Shown piece after piece: positions 31,435 through 41,614 of a stretch of 64,000 bases of DNA. The first letter of the stretch is position 1; every line of letters starts with the position of its first letter. The notes beneath the pieces are model-generated. The model saw nothing but the letters and a program-made list of their open reading frames with translations. It ran no database searches and was not told where the DNA came from. A program made the translations under genes and the position numbers. This DNA comes from Scilla litardierei (taxonomy: Eukaryota > Streptophyta > Magnoliopsida > Asparagales > Asparagaceae): positions 32,450,418 through 32,514,417 of the forward strand of contig CM061132.1 of NCBI GenBank assembly GCA_030789695.1, in the 5' to 3' direction.

Positions 31435-31909
31435 TGATAGGATTATGGTTTTTGACCATAATGACAGATATGTAATTTCTGAACACATGGGCATTTTTGT
31501 AATTTTTAGGGTCCATGGGGCAGATTTATAATTTTAGGAAAAAACCATAGATCAGGGGGTATTATGGTAATTTAGAGGCGACGGCTCAAGATGAGTTTCA
31601 TTATAAATAAAGGGGGATATCTAGAAAAGGGTTTATGTTGAGTTTTTTAGAAGAATAGGATAGAACCCTTAGATCTAGTGGAGATTTTGGCTTTGATCTC
31701 GAATACAAAGCTAGAAGAGCAGCCTCCTCTCGAATCGAGGCCACAAATCTTGTATTTTCTGTGTTTCATATTAATAAAAATGCCTCCTTTCTTCCCCAAA
31801 TCCCTTCCCTAGCCATAAAAATCCCTCGTTTCCCATAAAAATCCATCTTTCATCCCAAAAACACATAAAAATCAGATTTTTATCTTAAATCCAGATCCAG
31901 ATCGCATCA
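31435..31909 (+). repeat. TRIM2 5' LTR
   Basis: Contains a TATA box TATAAATA at about 31604-31611 and an AATAAA-like AATAAAAATGCC near 31773. Similar in layout to the LTR at 59016-59436. Confidence 0.9.
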
Positions 31910-31934
31910 AATTGGTATCAGAGCCCAACGATCT

Positions 31935-32102
31935 ATGGCGACCACAAGATCCAAGGATAGAATCGACGCGTTGGAAGAGATGATGGAGAAGTTTGAAATG
32001 GAGATTTGCGACTTGATCAAGAAGAGCACAAACGAACAAAAGGGCAAGTTAGATCGGAAGTTCTCGCAACTCATGGAGGCCATAAATCAAACAACCCAAT
32101 AA
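31935..32102 (+). CDS. TRIM2 gag N-terminal remnant
   Basis: This 55-codon frame begins 10 bp after the primer site with MATTRSKDRIDALEEMMEK and continues as a charged coiled coil to a TAA at 32100-32102. It matches the first part of the R1 gag (MAAPTTRSTDKFDILEGK). Downstream frames continue across the GC-rich linker but are not convincing protein. It may have lengthened by readthrough before the stop arose. Confidence 0.6.
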   Translation: MATTRSKDRIDALEEMMEKFEMEICDLIKKSTNEQKGKLDRKFSQLMEAINQTTQ

Positions 32103-32289
32103 GTCGCGGCATTGGCAAAGAAGGTCAACTCAGATCTGGCCGAAACCCTAGATCCATGGCAAAACGACAACTGTGGACAAGAAAGAGGAAAAAGTCGACA
32201 ACTTCGACGGGGATCTACATCCAGACGACGAAGATCGATGCTGGAAAAGGAGTGCCAGGTTTGTCGACCCTCTCCAGGGGCTCGTCGAA

Positions 32290-32420
32290 CCCCGGGGAGG
32301 GCCGTCGGACCTGCAGGACAACCTGCAGGCCGGTGGCAGGCCTGCAGGCTGTCCTGCAGGCCGACGACGGCCTGTAGGACAGCCTGCACGCCTACCCGCA
32401 GATCTGCAGGGCCCGTAGGG
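32290..32420. repeat. CCTGCAGG-rich repeat block in TRIM2
   Basis: Seven or so CTGCAGG/CCTGCAGG palindromes within 130 bp, with GCCGGTGGCAGG between. Corresponds in place to the GC-rich gag linkers of R1, R2 and TRIM1. Confidence 0.85.
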
Positions 32421-32762
32421 CCTACTCGCAGCCTTTTTGGAGTCTTTTTGGAACCTTTTCGGAGCCCGCCACAACCCAACGATATTCTCCAGCACCCACC
32501 ATGGAGCGTAGACAATTCTATAAGGCCCCAGGGCCCATGGTTTGTACATGGACGACCTTCCGAGCTTCAGCATTTATACTTTGAGCGCGGAGGACCTTCC
32601 AAGGAGATTGACAACTACCGTAGCTTTCTTTCGGACGTCGTTGGAGGCTGTGGAGACCAATCATGCATATTTCACCTAGGAGGAGACGATCATCTTGGAA
32701 TAACACGTCCACGCACTTCGCGCACCACCTTGAGGACAAGATGGTTTTCGAAGGCGGAGTAA

Positions 32763-33206
32763 TGATAAGATTATGGTTTTTTGCCTAAGGACAGATCTGT
32801 AATTTTTGGGCACAGTGGCAGATTTGTAATTTTGGTTAAAACCCCTAGGTCAGTGGTATTATGGTAATTTAGGGGCGACGGCTCAAAAGGAGTTTTATTA
32901 TAAATAAAGGGGGAGATCTAGAGAAGGGGCTATGTTGAGTTTTTGAGAAGAATAGGATAGAACCCTTAGATCTAGTGGAGATTTGGCTTTGATTTCGAAT
33001 CCAAAGCTAGGAGAGCGACCTCCTCTCAAATCGAGACCACCTATCTTGTATTTTCTTTATTTCATATTAATAACACTACCTCCTTTCTTTCCCAAATCTC
33101 TTCCCTAGCCATAAAAATCCCTCTTTTCCCATAAAAACTCCATCTTTCACCCCAAAAACCCAAAAAAATCATATGTTTATCTTAAATCAAGATCCGGATC
33201 GCATCA
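32763..33206 (+). repeat. TRIM2 3' LTR
   Basis: Partner of 31435-31909. It lacks about 30 bp present in the 5' copy near 31460-31490. Confidence 0.9.
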
Positions 33207-33211
33207 CAGTA

Positions 33212-33739
33212 TTCTAAATATCGGGTGTTGGACTCATATCATCTTGAAAAATACAATACTGGATGACAAATATCAAACTTATGTTAATGATATTTGTCAA
33301 ATATTGGGGTTTCATATCAGATGCTAAAAATACATCTTATATGTATGTCTTATACATACCTAACTATATATAAACTATATATAAATAATATAAACTCGTA
33401 TAATACATGTTTAAAGTATACTTACCTCGATAAACTCTACAATTTCATAACTACTAGCTAACCAGGGTAATAGTCTAATATAAAACCCAACTACATTTTG
33501 GCCAAATTAACGGCGAACACACCGGCATGTGGCCAAAATATCATCATCATCACTAAAATGCCACACCCGTGAAAGCTCAAAGAGTGGCAATAACAAAAAA
33601 AAATTACCGATATTTTGGCTAACATATTAAAAATATCAACAGCATTTAGAACACCACCTAAAAGACTAACGATGCATCCATACCTAATAGAAACTTAGCT
33701 ATCAATGGCTCTTCTCGGTATTAATACAGAGTATTAGGT
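33212..33739 (-). other. degenerate copia 2 gag or filler
   Basis: AT-rich sequence with no frame, lying between TRIM2 and the recognisable gag N-terminus. By order it should be copia 2 internal sequence, but I see no motif. ATATATAAACTATATATAAATAATATA is a low-complexity stretch near 33365. Confidence 0.35.
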
Positions 33740-34170
33740 CTAGGACAATAACCATCTACATATCCAACCCATCAATTATTCCCTTCAGCTTCACATAGTA
33801 ACCTGATAACAGTCTCTTATCCTACTCGAAAGACAGCATCTTCCCATAGAGATCAATTATTTCGGAGATGTTCCTCCCATATAAGTAAATCTTCTCATTT
33901 GAGTACATCACCTTCAGAGTTTCTCATGTCTTCTTAATAGTATTCAGACACAAGACACATGATACCTGCATTTATGTTCTCCTTTATGCTATTGACCAGC
34001 TAAGTCTTCACACAAACATCTGCAACCAGTCAATCTTCATACTCATCAGACTTGAAAACATGTGGATCCATCTTAAAGTGCTCTCTTCTTTTGAAACACG
34101 ATAAACATGGAAAAGAACTATGCTCACACCAAATAATTGACATCATTCAGTTTGATGGTGGTCACTGAAA
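33740..34170 (-). pseudogene. copia 2 gag N-terminal part
   Basis: Minus strand from about 34160: TIKLNDVNYLV (typical 'kLdG-NY--W'), then LVSEYYEDMRNSEGD-like, MYSNEKIYLYGRN, EIIDLYGKMLSFE and SGYYVKLKGIIDGLDM. This is the UBN2/Retrotran_gag pattern of 'WetLk--ysn-kn--ri-eLy--l-sl-qg--sl-dYy--lkg--del'. Stops and frame changes present. It continues beyond TRIM2 at 31430. Confidence 0.75.
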
Positions 34171-34870
34171 GGTTCTAGGATGTAGAATCTCAGTAGCGGA
34201 GCTCTTAATCTCTATATATGATGATAGCACCTCAGATTCAGAAGACACAGACAAACAACAACCAAGTAGATAGCCAGATTAGTGGACAACCAGTGTCAAT
34301 AAAGGTATACATCAAGTATCAAGTGCAGATTCACTGAAAGTAATGAATGCAGAAAGGGAGAAACAATTTAGATCAATTTCGAATCTGTTGCAACGGATCT
34401 GGAAGGGTACCTCCCGTTTTTAAAATATTAATTTGCCCTAAACTAATATATATCTAATAAATCTACAGAGATGAGATTAGATGGCGAGGAGGATGAGAAA
34501 ATAAAGTGACGGCAATTGCATATCGATGAGAAAATAAGGCAGCTTAGTCGAGTTGATGAAGGGAAGCTGTTGTGGGGTTAAAACGATGAGGGAAAATTGA
34601 CGGAGTCGAATCAATAGGGAAAAGGTGGTGGCGAGGACAAAGGAACAACCGCAAGATCGAATCGAAGAGATCATGATATCTAGGTTGACCTGATAAAAGG
34701 AAGACGATGAAAAGTCGTTGGAGGACAACGTGTCTTTGGAGAATGATGATGATGTGGGTGCTGCCGGCTAGGAAGAAGAGAATAAGTAATGGTGGTGGAT
34801 GTTACTATTTTTGGCATGAGGGAAGAGATAGGATTCTGATTTAGGGTTAGATTAGGGTTAGAGAACATGT
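34171..34870 (-). other. copia 2 leader between gag and primer site
   Basis: No recognised domain. Minus-strand frames 34868-34680 and 34728-34477 are Ser/Thr/Pro/His-rich and hydrophobic and look like chance frames. Confidence 0.4.
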
Positions 34871-34884
34871 CGCTCTAATACCAT
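34871..34884 (-). promoter_or_regulatory. copia 2 primer binding site
   Basis: On the minus strand ATGGTATTAGAGCG, one base from TGGTATCAGAGC, follows the presumed 5' LTR end. Confidence 0.65.
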
Positions 34885-35027
34885 ACAGAGATCAGAGAAC
34901 AAGAGTATTAGCATAAAAATAAGTAGAGTAATTGATCTACATGCATTATGCATATAGATAGAAGAAAAAAACAAGTTTTGGCCAACACATGAGGCCCAAA
35001 ACAACCAACATTATTCTAACATTAACA
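34885..35027 (-). repeat. copia 2 5' LTR (about 143 bp)
   Basis: On the minus strand TGTTAATGTTAGAA to GATCTCTGTA. It shares its first 60 bp with 27776-27717. Short LTRs are common in copia elements. Confidence 0.65.
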
Positions 35028-35916
35028 CTTTTCTTTTGGTTCCCTTATTTTTCTTTCTTTTTTTTGCCCTATCTCTATCTTTATTTTTTCTTATTTTATT
35101 TTCATTTTTACTTCTCTTTTTCCTTTTCGATCTAAGTGAACCTACTCAAATGTTTTTTTTCCCTTTTTTCCCATTTGTTCTTTCCCTTAAACTTTTTACT
35201 TTTAGGCTTTTTAAAAAATTCATTATGCATGCTTCTTATCATTAAAATGAATACCTCTCAACTTACAATTTAGTTACTAGTTCGTGACTAATTAGGATTG
35301 ATTACTAATTTTATAGAATCCATTTATAGGTAAGAAACCATATTTTATAATAATTTTTATTAAAAACATCGTATTTGTTAACAAGATTTAATTAATTACA
35401 GATTTCTAATTGACTCGAAAACTCAGCAAATAAGAATCTAATTGCAACAACAAAAATTTGATTGGTTTTTGTTTGTTTATGCTTCTAATTATTAGATTCA
35501 GTTACTAATTCTTAATTAGTAGGATTAACTACTTATTCTAAATTATTTCATGAACAAGAAAACAATCAAAACCCCTTTATTTGATTAGGATTACTAAACA
35601 AAACTTATTTTATTAGCATTACTTAACTAATTATAAATTTCCAATTGATTCAAAAACTAATCAAATAAGAGTCTAACTGTAAGGAAGAATATTTGACTAG
35701 CGTCCAGTAATTATTTATGAATTTGGTTAGAAAACTAATTAAATTAGAAGTCAATTATAATTAAGAATCCTTGAATTATTTCACTAAAAATGTAATAAAC
35801 CGAATAATTATTTAAATAATATTATTAACTAATTAGGAAGTCAATTTAATTAACAAATATATTAATTATTTTAATTAATGAAATCATTATTTAATTAGGA
35901 CTAATTAAGTAAGAAT

Positions 35917-36648
35917 TGTTACTGCACGGGCACGGATCCGAGTGAAGCATCTGCATACTCGACCCGAATTACGCCAATGACCTGATATCCGCCGCTCAGA
36001 ACAAGACATTGCCGAGTCAAATGAACGGCACATTCGACCGCTAGGCTCCCGCTGATATTCAGGGTGAGATTAATGGGGTCAAGTAAATGGGTAGCCGTTA
36101 TCTTGAATCCCGGAGAAGATCATGCACAAATCAATGAAGGACGGTTACAGGGGAACAACCTATAAATAGACGAAAGGACAAAAGGTAAGGGGGCTTCAGT
36201 ATCAAGGTACGAGGTCTAAGACATAGAACTCTACTTTCCCAGCTGATATTCCTTATAGTTTAGAGCTTGCGCCGCCAGATCTGATACGAATCTCCGTGTG
36301 TTGATTTCAGCTGCACCAAACTCCCTCTCTTTCTTAAGTTCCCTTACTAACTTAAGCATCGGAGTGGTTTTGGGTCGAAACCCGGATCCAACCACCCTAA
36401 CGTGTCTCTGTGGTGTAGATCGACGAGTCTCCATCTCTCGCTAGGGTCGTTCTCGAGCTTCCCAATCTCGAACGATCGACGTACAAGCTGATCAAGAGTC
36501 GATCGAGCACCGCATCATCATCTACCTCCATCACTCGACCCAGGTTCTTCCAACCTATGGTCCCACTTCATCTGCTGACGAGGCTCCAACTCGGCTCCAA
36601 GAGTCTACGTCAGCTTGACAACTGTCTCGGTCAATTTTGGCCTTAACA
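35917..36648 (+). repeat. Tat 5' LTR
   Basis: TATA box TATAAATAG at 36161-36169; the same element lies at 44457-44465 in the 3' LTR. Confidence 0.95.
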
Positions 36649-36649
36649 G

Positions 36650-36668
36650 TTTGGCATCGTCTGTGGGA
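36650..36668 (+). promoter_or_regulatory. Tat primer binding site
   Basis: TTTGGCATCGTCTGTGGGA follows the LTR. Related elements carry TGGCGCCGTCTGTGGGA here. The tRNA was not assigned. Confidence 0.65.
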
Positions 36669-36707
36669 AACCACGAATCGACATCCCGATCGACGAACCT
36701 TTCGACC

Positions 36708-37226
36708 ATGTCGACTCACCCATCAACATCCTCCAGGGACGCCTCGACACCTCTCCGCGTCGGCTTCATCAACATGATAATGGGAGGTCCCCCGCACCCA
36801 GAGTTATCAACCTCTCTCCAAAGCTCCTACGCCGGAAGGTTGATGACAATATCAGTATGGCGAAAGCGTCCCAAAGATTCTACACCTCATATCTTCTTCT
36901 CGGATGAAGATCTAGATGGTGTGAAACTACCACACGATGATATCGTCGTCATCACGGCCACCAAGGAGATCGCCGTAAAGAGGTTACTTGTCGACACCGA
37001 AAGCTTGTGCGATATACTCTTCTTCACTACACTGGAGAGGATGAGGTTGTCCCCCGCGGGGTTGACGCCTTGTTCGGAGCCCCTGGTGGGATTCACCGGA
37101 CATTCTGCCCCAATAGTAGACATCATCACCTTGCCGATGACCCTCGGCACGTATCCTCAACAAATCACACGCCTGACCAATTTCATGGTGATGAAGATCA
37201 TCTCGGCATACAACGGGATCATCTGA
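36708..37226 (+). CDS. Tat gag remnant and protease
   Basis: The first ATG after the LTR (36708) opens a 172-aa frame. Residues about 20-35 (GFINMIMGGPP) match the usual start of the post-gag part, so the large gag domain (normally several hundred residues) has been deleted. The protease part has FSDEDLDGVKLPHDD, KRLLVDTESLCDILFF, LVGFTGHSAPI and ITLPMTLGTYP. The active site reads DTES where Tat proteases have DTGSS, so the Gly is lost and activity is unlikely. It ends ISAYNGII followed by TGA. Confidence 0.8.
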   Translation: MSTHPSTSSRDASTPLRVGFINMIMGGPPHPELSTSLQSSYAGRLMTISVWRKRPKDSTPHIFFSDEDLDGVKLPHDDIVVITATKEIAVKRLLVDTESLCDILFFTTLERMRLSPAGLTPCSEPLVGFTGHSAPIVDIITLPMTLGTYPQQITRLTNFMVMKIISAYNGII

Positions 37227-37253
37227 AGACCACTACTGAACGCCATAGAAGCG

Positions 37254-37681
37254 GTGGTCTCAACCTTCCATCTGATGATCAAATTCCAGACCCCCGAGGG
37301 AGTCGGAAAGGCAAGAGAGAATCAGAAGCAGGCGCGGTCGTGTTATATATTGTCCACCGCTTTGAGAAGGATTGGGCAGGCAGACACAGTCAATCCCAAA
37401 GACGAAGATCGACGGCCTGCAGCGGTCGAGAAAACAGAGAACATCCGGATCTCCGAAGAGGAAAGAAAAACAATCTCTATCGGATCGATGCTCCCCCTCG
37501 ACCTAAAGGAACAATTGATCGCCCTTTTGAAGGAGCATGCAGAAATTTTCGCCTGGTCCCCAAAGATATGCCCGGCATCGACCCCGATGTGGCATGCCAC
37601 AAACTGGAACTCGACTCGACTTCTAGGCCAATGAAGGAAAATGAGAAATATGGAAGGAGAGAAGATGACGGCTGCAGTTGA
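37254..37681 (+). pseudogene. Tat protease-RT linker
   Basis: Open frame 37254-37634 continues with STFHLMIKFQTPEGVGKAR, RISEEERKTISIGSML and LIALLKEHAEIFAWSPK, the usual segment between protease and RT in Tat elements. A frame change follows at about 37600, and a TGA near 37718 precedes RT. Confidence 0.8.
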
Positions 37682-37751
37682 GGAAGTGGATCGACTTCTG
37701 GAAGCAGGATTCATTTGAGAAGTCAGATATCCTGACTGGCTCTCGAATGTC

Positions 37752-38699
37752 ATGATGGTGAAGAAGGCGAATGGCAAATGGCGGATGTGCGTCGACTATA
37801 CCGATCTCAACAAAGCGTGCCCGAAGGATAGTTACCCCCTGCCACGAATCGACCATCTGGTCGACAGTGCTTCGAGCTATGAACTCCTCGACTTCATGGA
37901 CGCATTCTCTGGATACAACCAGATCCAGATGGCACCGAAGGATGAAGAGAAGACTTCCTTCATCACTTATCGAGGTATTTTCTGTTACACCAAAATGCCA
38001 TTTGGTTTGAAGAATGCAGGGGCCACATACCAACGCATGATGAATAGAGTCTTCGAAGCTCAAATCGGACGGAATCTAGAAGTCTATGTCGATGACATGT
38101 TGGTCAAGTCGAAGAAGTCAACGGATCACGTCACAGATCTCCGGGAGATATCCGCACAGATTCGGCAATACAACCTTCGACTGAACCCTGCCAAATGTAA
38201 ATTTGGGGTTCGGTCGGGAAAGTTCCTCGGTTTTATGCTGACGAATCGAGGGATTGAAGCCAACCCTGACAAGGTCGCTGTGATCATTACGATGAAGGAG
38301 CCTTCGACCCTCAGAGAACTCCAAAAGCTGAATGGAAGAGTAGCTGCTTTGGGTCAATTCTTGTCAAAATCAGCCGAGAGGTCATTGCCATTCTTCAAAG
38401 TGTTGAGGAAGGCGATAGCCTCCGCATCGAGTAGCAAAAGAGTCATCGAATGGGACGCAGACTGCAAGAAAGCTTTCTCTGAGTTAAAGGAGTACCTTCG
38501 TAGCCCACCACTTCTGATCAAGCCAGATAAAGATTACAAACTCATCATCTATCTGGCCGCTACCATGAAGGTCGTAAGCTTTGCGCTCGTCAAAGAAGAT
38601 TCAGGAATACAACGGCCCATCTACTACGTCAGTCAGGTTCTCCGAGGCGCGGAGATAAACTTCACGAGGATAGAGAAGACGGCTTTTTCTCTAGTCTAA
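37752..38699 (+). CDS. Tat reverse transcriptase and first RNase H
   Basis: This 315-aa open frame starts MMVKKANGKWRMCVDYTDLN. It has SYPLPRIDHLVDS, DAFSGYNQIQMAPKDEEKT, CYTKMPFGLKNAGATYQRMM and the intact active site LEVYVDDMLVKSK. The RT end has LNPAKCKFGVRSGKFLGFML. RNase H starts near residue 210 (FFKVLRKA, CKKAFSELKEYL, LIIYLAATMKVVSFALVKED). The frame stops at TAA 38697-38699 within RNase H; the remainder is 38700-38960. The catalytic residues in RT look usable, but the polyprotein around it is broken. Confidence 0.9.
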   Translation: MMVKKANGKWRMCVDYTDLNKACPKDSYPLPRIDHLVDSASSYELLDFMDAFSGYNQIQMAPKDEEKTSFITYRGIFCYTKMPFGLKNAGATYQRMMNRVFEAQIGRNLEVYVDDMLVKSKKSTDHVTDLREISAQIRQYNLRLNPAKCKFGVRSGKFLGFMLTNRGIEANPDKVAVIITMKEPSTLRELQKLNGRVAALGQFLSKSAERSLPFFKVLRKAIASASSSKRVIEWDADCKKAFSELKEYLRSPPLLIKPDKDYKLIIYLAATMKVVSFALVKEDSGIQRPIYYVSQVLRGAEINFTRIEKTAFSLV

Positions 38700-39257
38700 T
38701 CTGCGAGGAGGTTGCGACCCTACTTCCAAGCGCATACCATTGTAGTCCTCACCGACATTCCTTTGGAACAAACCCTAAAGAGGCTAGATCGTTCAGGGAG
38801 AATGACGAAGTGGGGGGTCGAGCTGAGCGAATTCGACATCTAGCTCAAGCCGAGGACCGCCATCAAAGGGCAGGCTCTCGCCGACTTCATTGTCGAACTC
38901 ACTTACGCCGAAGGCCCAGAGGAGGTACGTGTTACTAACGCACTACCCGGGGCTACCCATCACCCTCAACAGGTATTAATTCCCCGAATGATGCAATTGA
39001 AAACGAGGGAACCTGGATCGTAGCCACTCAAGCCAGGAGCGAAGCCGGAATAATTGTCCAAACGTCAGCGAGCAATATTTTTGAGTACGCTCTCCGCTTC
39101 GATTTCCAAACCACAAATAATGGAACTGAGTACGAAGCGGCCATCAACAGACTCCGATTGGCTCGGGCCCTGAGAGCAAAAGTGGTCCCAACTACTCAGC
39201 GATTACAGCCTCGTCGTCCACCAACTAAACGGGACCTTCGAGGCCCACGAAGACTAA
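38700..39257 (+). pseudogene. Tat RNase H end and second (archaeal-type) RNase H
   Basis: Mixed frames: RRLRPYFQAHTIVVLTD, then GRMTKWGVELSEFDI and IKGQALADFIVELTY close the first RNase H (near 38890). A second RNase H-like domain follows: EYALRFDFQTTNNGTEYEAAINRLRLARALR at about 39085-39180. This extra RNase H is a hallmark of Tat elements. Stops at 38841 and beyond. Confidence 0.8.
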
Positions 39258-40703
39258 ATGCAGAGTTACATGCAAGTCGCTAAGGCGGAACTTGCCAAGT
39301 TCAGACGCGTGGAAATCCATCATGTACCAAGGCCGAAGAATCATCGAGCCAACGCCTTGTCGAAGCTCGCATCATCCTCCCACGTGGGGCTCGATCGGAC
39401 AGAATACGTACAGCGTCTACCACACCCCAGCGGGTTGGAGCAGGAGCTGCTAAGCCTCGACCAAAGAACCACCTGGATGGATCCCATAATCCATTACTTG
39501 AACAGGGGAGAGAAGCCGGCCGACCCAGTAGAGGCACAAAAGCTAGAACAAAAGGCCTACCAATTCGTCCTGCTAGATGGTTCATTGTACAAGAGGCGAT
39601 GGACCAGGTATGACGTTTTTCCCTACCTTAAATGTTTAGCCCCGCAAGAAGCGCACTATGTGATCCAAGAGATCCATAAGGGTGATTGCGGAAATCATTG
39701 CGGGAGAAAAGCTGTAGCTTTGAAGGCCGTGAGACAAGGCTATTTCTGGTCAACGATGTTCAAGGATGCCGTCGAGTACGTTCGAAAGTGCCCGACTTGC
39801 CAAAAATTCTCAAAGATCAGCTCAGCTCCACCAACTGATCTGATCCACATCGTCAGTCCAGTTCCTTTTGCCAAGTGGGGATTGGATCTTCTTGGTCCAT
39901 AGTGGGCAACGGAAGTACCTAATAGTGGCGATCGACTACTTCACAAAGTGAATCGAAGCAGAGCCCCTGTCCCGGATCACCTGGAAGGAAGCTCGGAGCT
40001 TCGTCTGGAAGTCCATCGTCTGTCATTTTGGCAATCCATTGTGACGGACAATGGGACACAATTCGACAGCGCCGATTTCAGAGACTTCTGCTCCGAGCTT
40101 AAGATCAAGATGCACTTCGCCTCTGTCGCCCACCCACAGTCGAATGGATTGGCGGAGGCAGCCAACAAAAGCATCCTCGGACCCCTTCGAAAAAGAATAA
40201 CCAGCCTCGAATAGACCTGGCCAGAAGAAATCCCTGGCATATATGGTCGTACAGAACGACCCACAAAATCTCGACGGCAGAAACACCATTCATGTTGGCT
40301 TATGGATGCAAAGCTGTCGTCCCAGTTGAAGTTAATGAACGACCGCTTCGTCTCCAATACTATGACGAAGAAAGAAACTCGGAAGGACTCGAGCTCAACC
40401 TACAATTGGTGGACGAGATCCGCAAACGGGCTCTGTCGACCCTCATTGAACAAAAAGGATGCATGGCCCGCTATTTCAATTCAAGGGTCCGTGAACGCAA
40501 CTTCCGTGTATGCGACTTGGTGCTACGTAAGGCCGTTTTCACTCCTGAAATTCTCAAGTAAGGGAAGCTCCCTGTGAAGTGGGAAGGACTTTACATAGTG
40601 ATCGATGTACTTGGTCATGCCACCTACCGACTTGCTACATTGGATGATAGAGAACTTCCTCATCCTTGGAACGCTGAGCACTTGCGGAAGTATTATCAAT
40701 GAT
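39258..40703 (+). pseudogene. Tat integrase
   Basis: Frame 39258-39902 (214 aa) ends the RNase H linker (HHVPRPKNHRANALSKLASS), then a finger H..GDCGNHCG..CPTCQKFSK and FAKWGLDLLGP. A TAG at 39900 and a frame change break the core. 39948-40214 resumes with SIVTDNGTQFDSADFRDFC and HPQSNGLAEAANKSIL. 40292-40561 holds MLAYGCKAVVPVEV, and the end near 40565-40701 reads LPVKWEGLYIVIDVLG and LRKYYQ then TGA. Confidence 0.85.
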
Positions 40704-40809
40704 TGTACCAGCAAGGGTAAATGATTGAAATATATCTTCGTCTTTTATCATATGCCTACTCATGATAAACACAACGTCGATCGTTCGATATTTGTCCAAC
40801 AATTTTTCT

Positions 40810-41340
40810 AACCATAGTCGTCGGCCGTAAGTCGAAGGGATCTCGTCCCTCGCCACCGAACGACCCTTGTGGCCAGTCGTAAGTCGAGGGAGTCCCCTGC
40901 CACTGAACGACACATGACGCTCGTCGGCCGAAAGTCGAAGGGGTCTCGCCCCCTCACCACCGAACAACCCTTGTCGTCAGTCGTAAGTCGAAGGGCCCCC
41001 TCGCCATTGAACGACCAACGACGATAGTCGACCATAAGTCGAATGGGCCTCGCCCCTCGCCACCGAATGACACATGTCATCAGCCTTAAGCCGAGAGATC
41101 ACCCATCGCCACTGAACGACCCACGACGGTCGTCGGCCATAATTCGAATGGGCCTCACCCCTCGCCACCGAACGACCCAAGTTGTCAGCCGTAAGCCAAG
41201 GGATCGTCCCTCGCCACTGAACTACCCTAGTCGTCGGCCATAAGTCAAAGGGGCCTCGCCCCTCGCCACCGAACGACCCCAGTCGTCGGCCACAAGTCAA
41301 AAAGGCCTCGCCCCTCACCGTCGAACGATCCCCTACTTTC
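40810..41340. repeat. degenerate tandem repeats in Tat 3' UTR, about 50-60-bp units
   Basis: Eight to ten units of the form GTCGTCGGCCATAAGTC ... GGCCTCGCCCCTCGCC ... GAACGACCC. The unit carries GGGGCCTCGCCCC, a short palindrome. Such arrays in the 3' UTR of Tat elements are known sources of satellite DNA. Confidence 0.9.
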
Positions 41341-41614
41341 GTCAACTCTATGAAGCATTGCCCCTTGCTACTAAACGAAGTGCGATTAAAGTTTAAAAGG
41401 TTATATTCAAGCTATTGAATGCACCTAACTTGTCAACGACCTAACTTACCATCGACCTCTACGAAACTGGAAGTTGCGTCGTTGAGGGGCCATACACGCA
41501 TATATTCAATTAAAGGAAAATGCCAAAGTACGTCAAAGCTACAAAAAGTTTTTCATTTATTTTCATTTCATGATTGAAAAACAGCGAAAACAGGAAAATT
41601 ACAAGAAACCTAAA
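41341..41614. other. spacer after the tandem repeats
   Basis: No coding seen. Confidence 0.4.

Larger units (their letters stand above)
31435..33206 (+). mobile_element. TRIM2: short non-autonomous LTR retrotransposon
   Basis: LTRs 31435-31909 (475 bp) and 32763-33206 (444 bp), TGATA to GATCGCATCA, are flanked by perfect CAGTA duplications (31430-31434 and 33207-33211). Primer site TGGTATCAGAGC at 31913-31924. The internal region is only 853 bp and contains a gag N-terminus, a GC-rich linker, then directly the CACCTTGAGGACAAGATGG box and purine tract. No enzyme coding. It splits the gag of copia 2 and shares its design with TRIM1. Confidence 0.92.
27640..35027 (-). mobile_element. Ty1/copia element 2, with short LTRs, interrupted by TRIM2
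   Basis: On the minus strand: 5' LTR about 34885-35027, primer site next to it, gag 34170-33740, TRIM2 insertion, further gag to 31005, protease/pre-integrase, integrase, RT, RNase H to about 27900, purine tract and 3' LTR from 27776 downward. The two LTRs share TGTTAA at the start and GGGCCTCATGTxTGTTGGC. All coding is heavily mutated. It lies in the right arm of the giant inverted repeat. Confidence 0.8.

Noticed and set aside
32112..32762. 216-codon plus-strand frame of TRIM2 after the gag start
   Set aside because: It runs in a different phase from the gag start, consists largely of CCTGCAGG repeats and the LEDxV box in the wrong frame, and shows no domain. Kept as non-coding, though a frame-shifted gag tail cannot be excluded.
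40810..41340. CRISPR-like array
   Set aside because: Units are contiguous and degenerate without distinct unique spacers, and the context is a plant retroelement 3' UTR.
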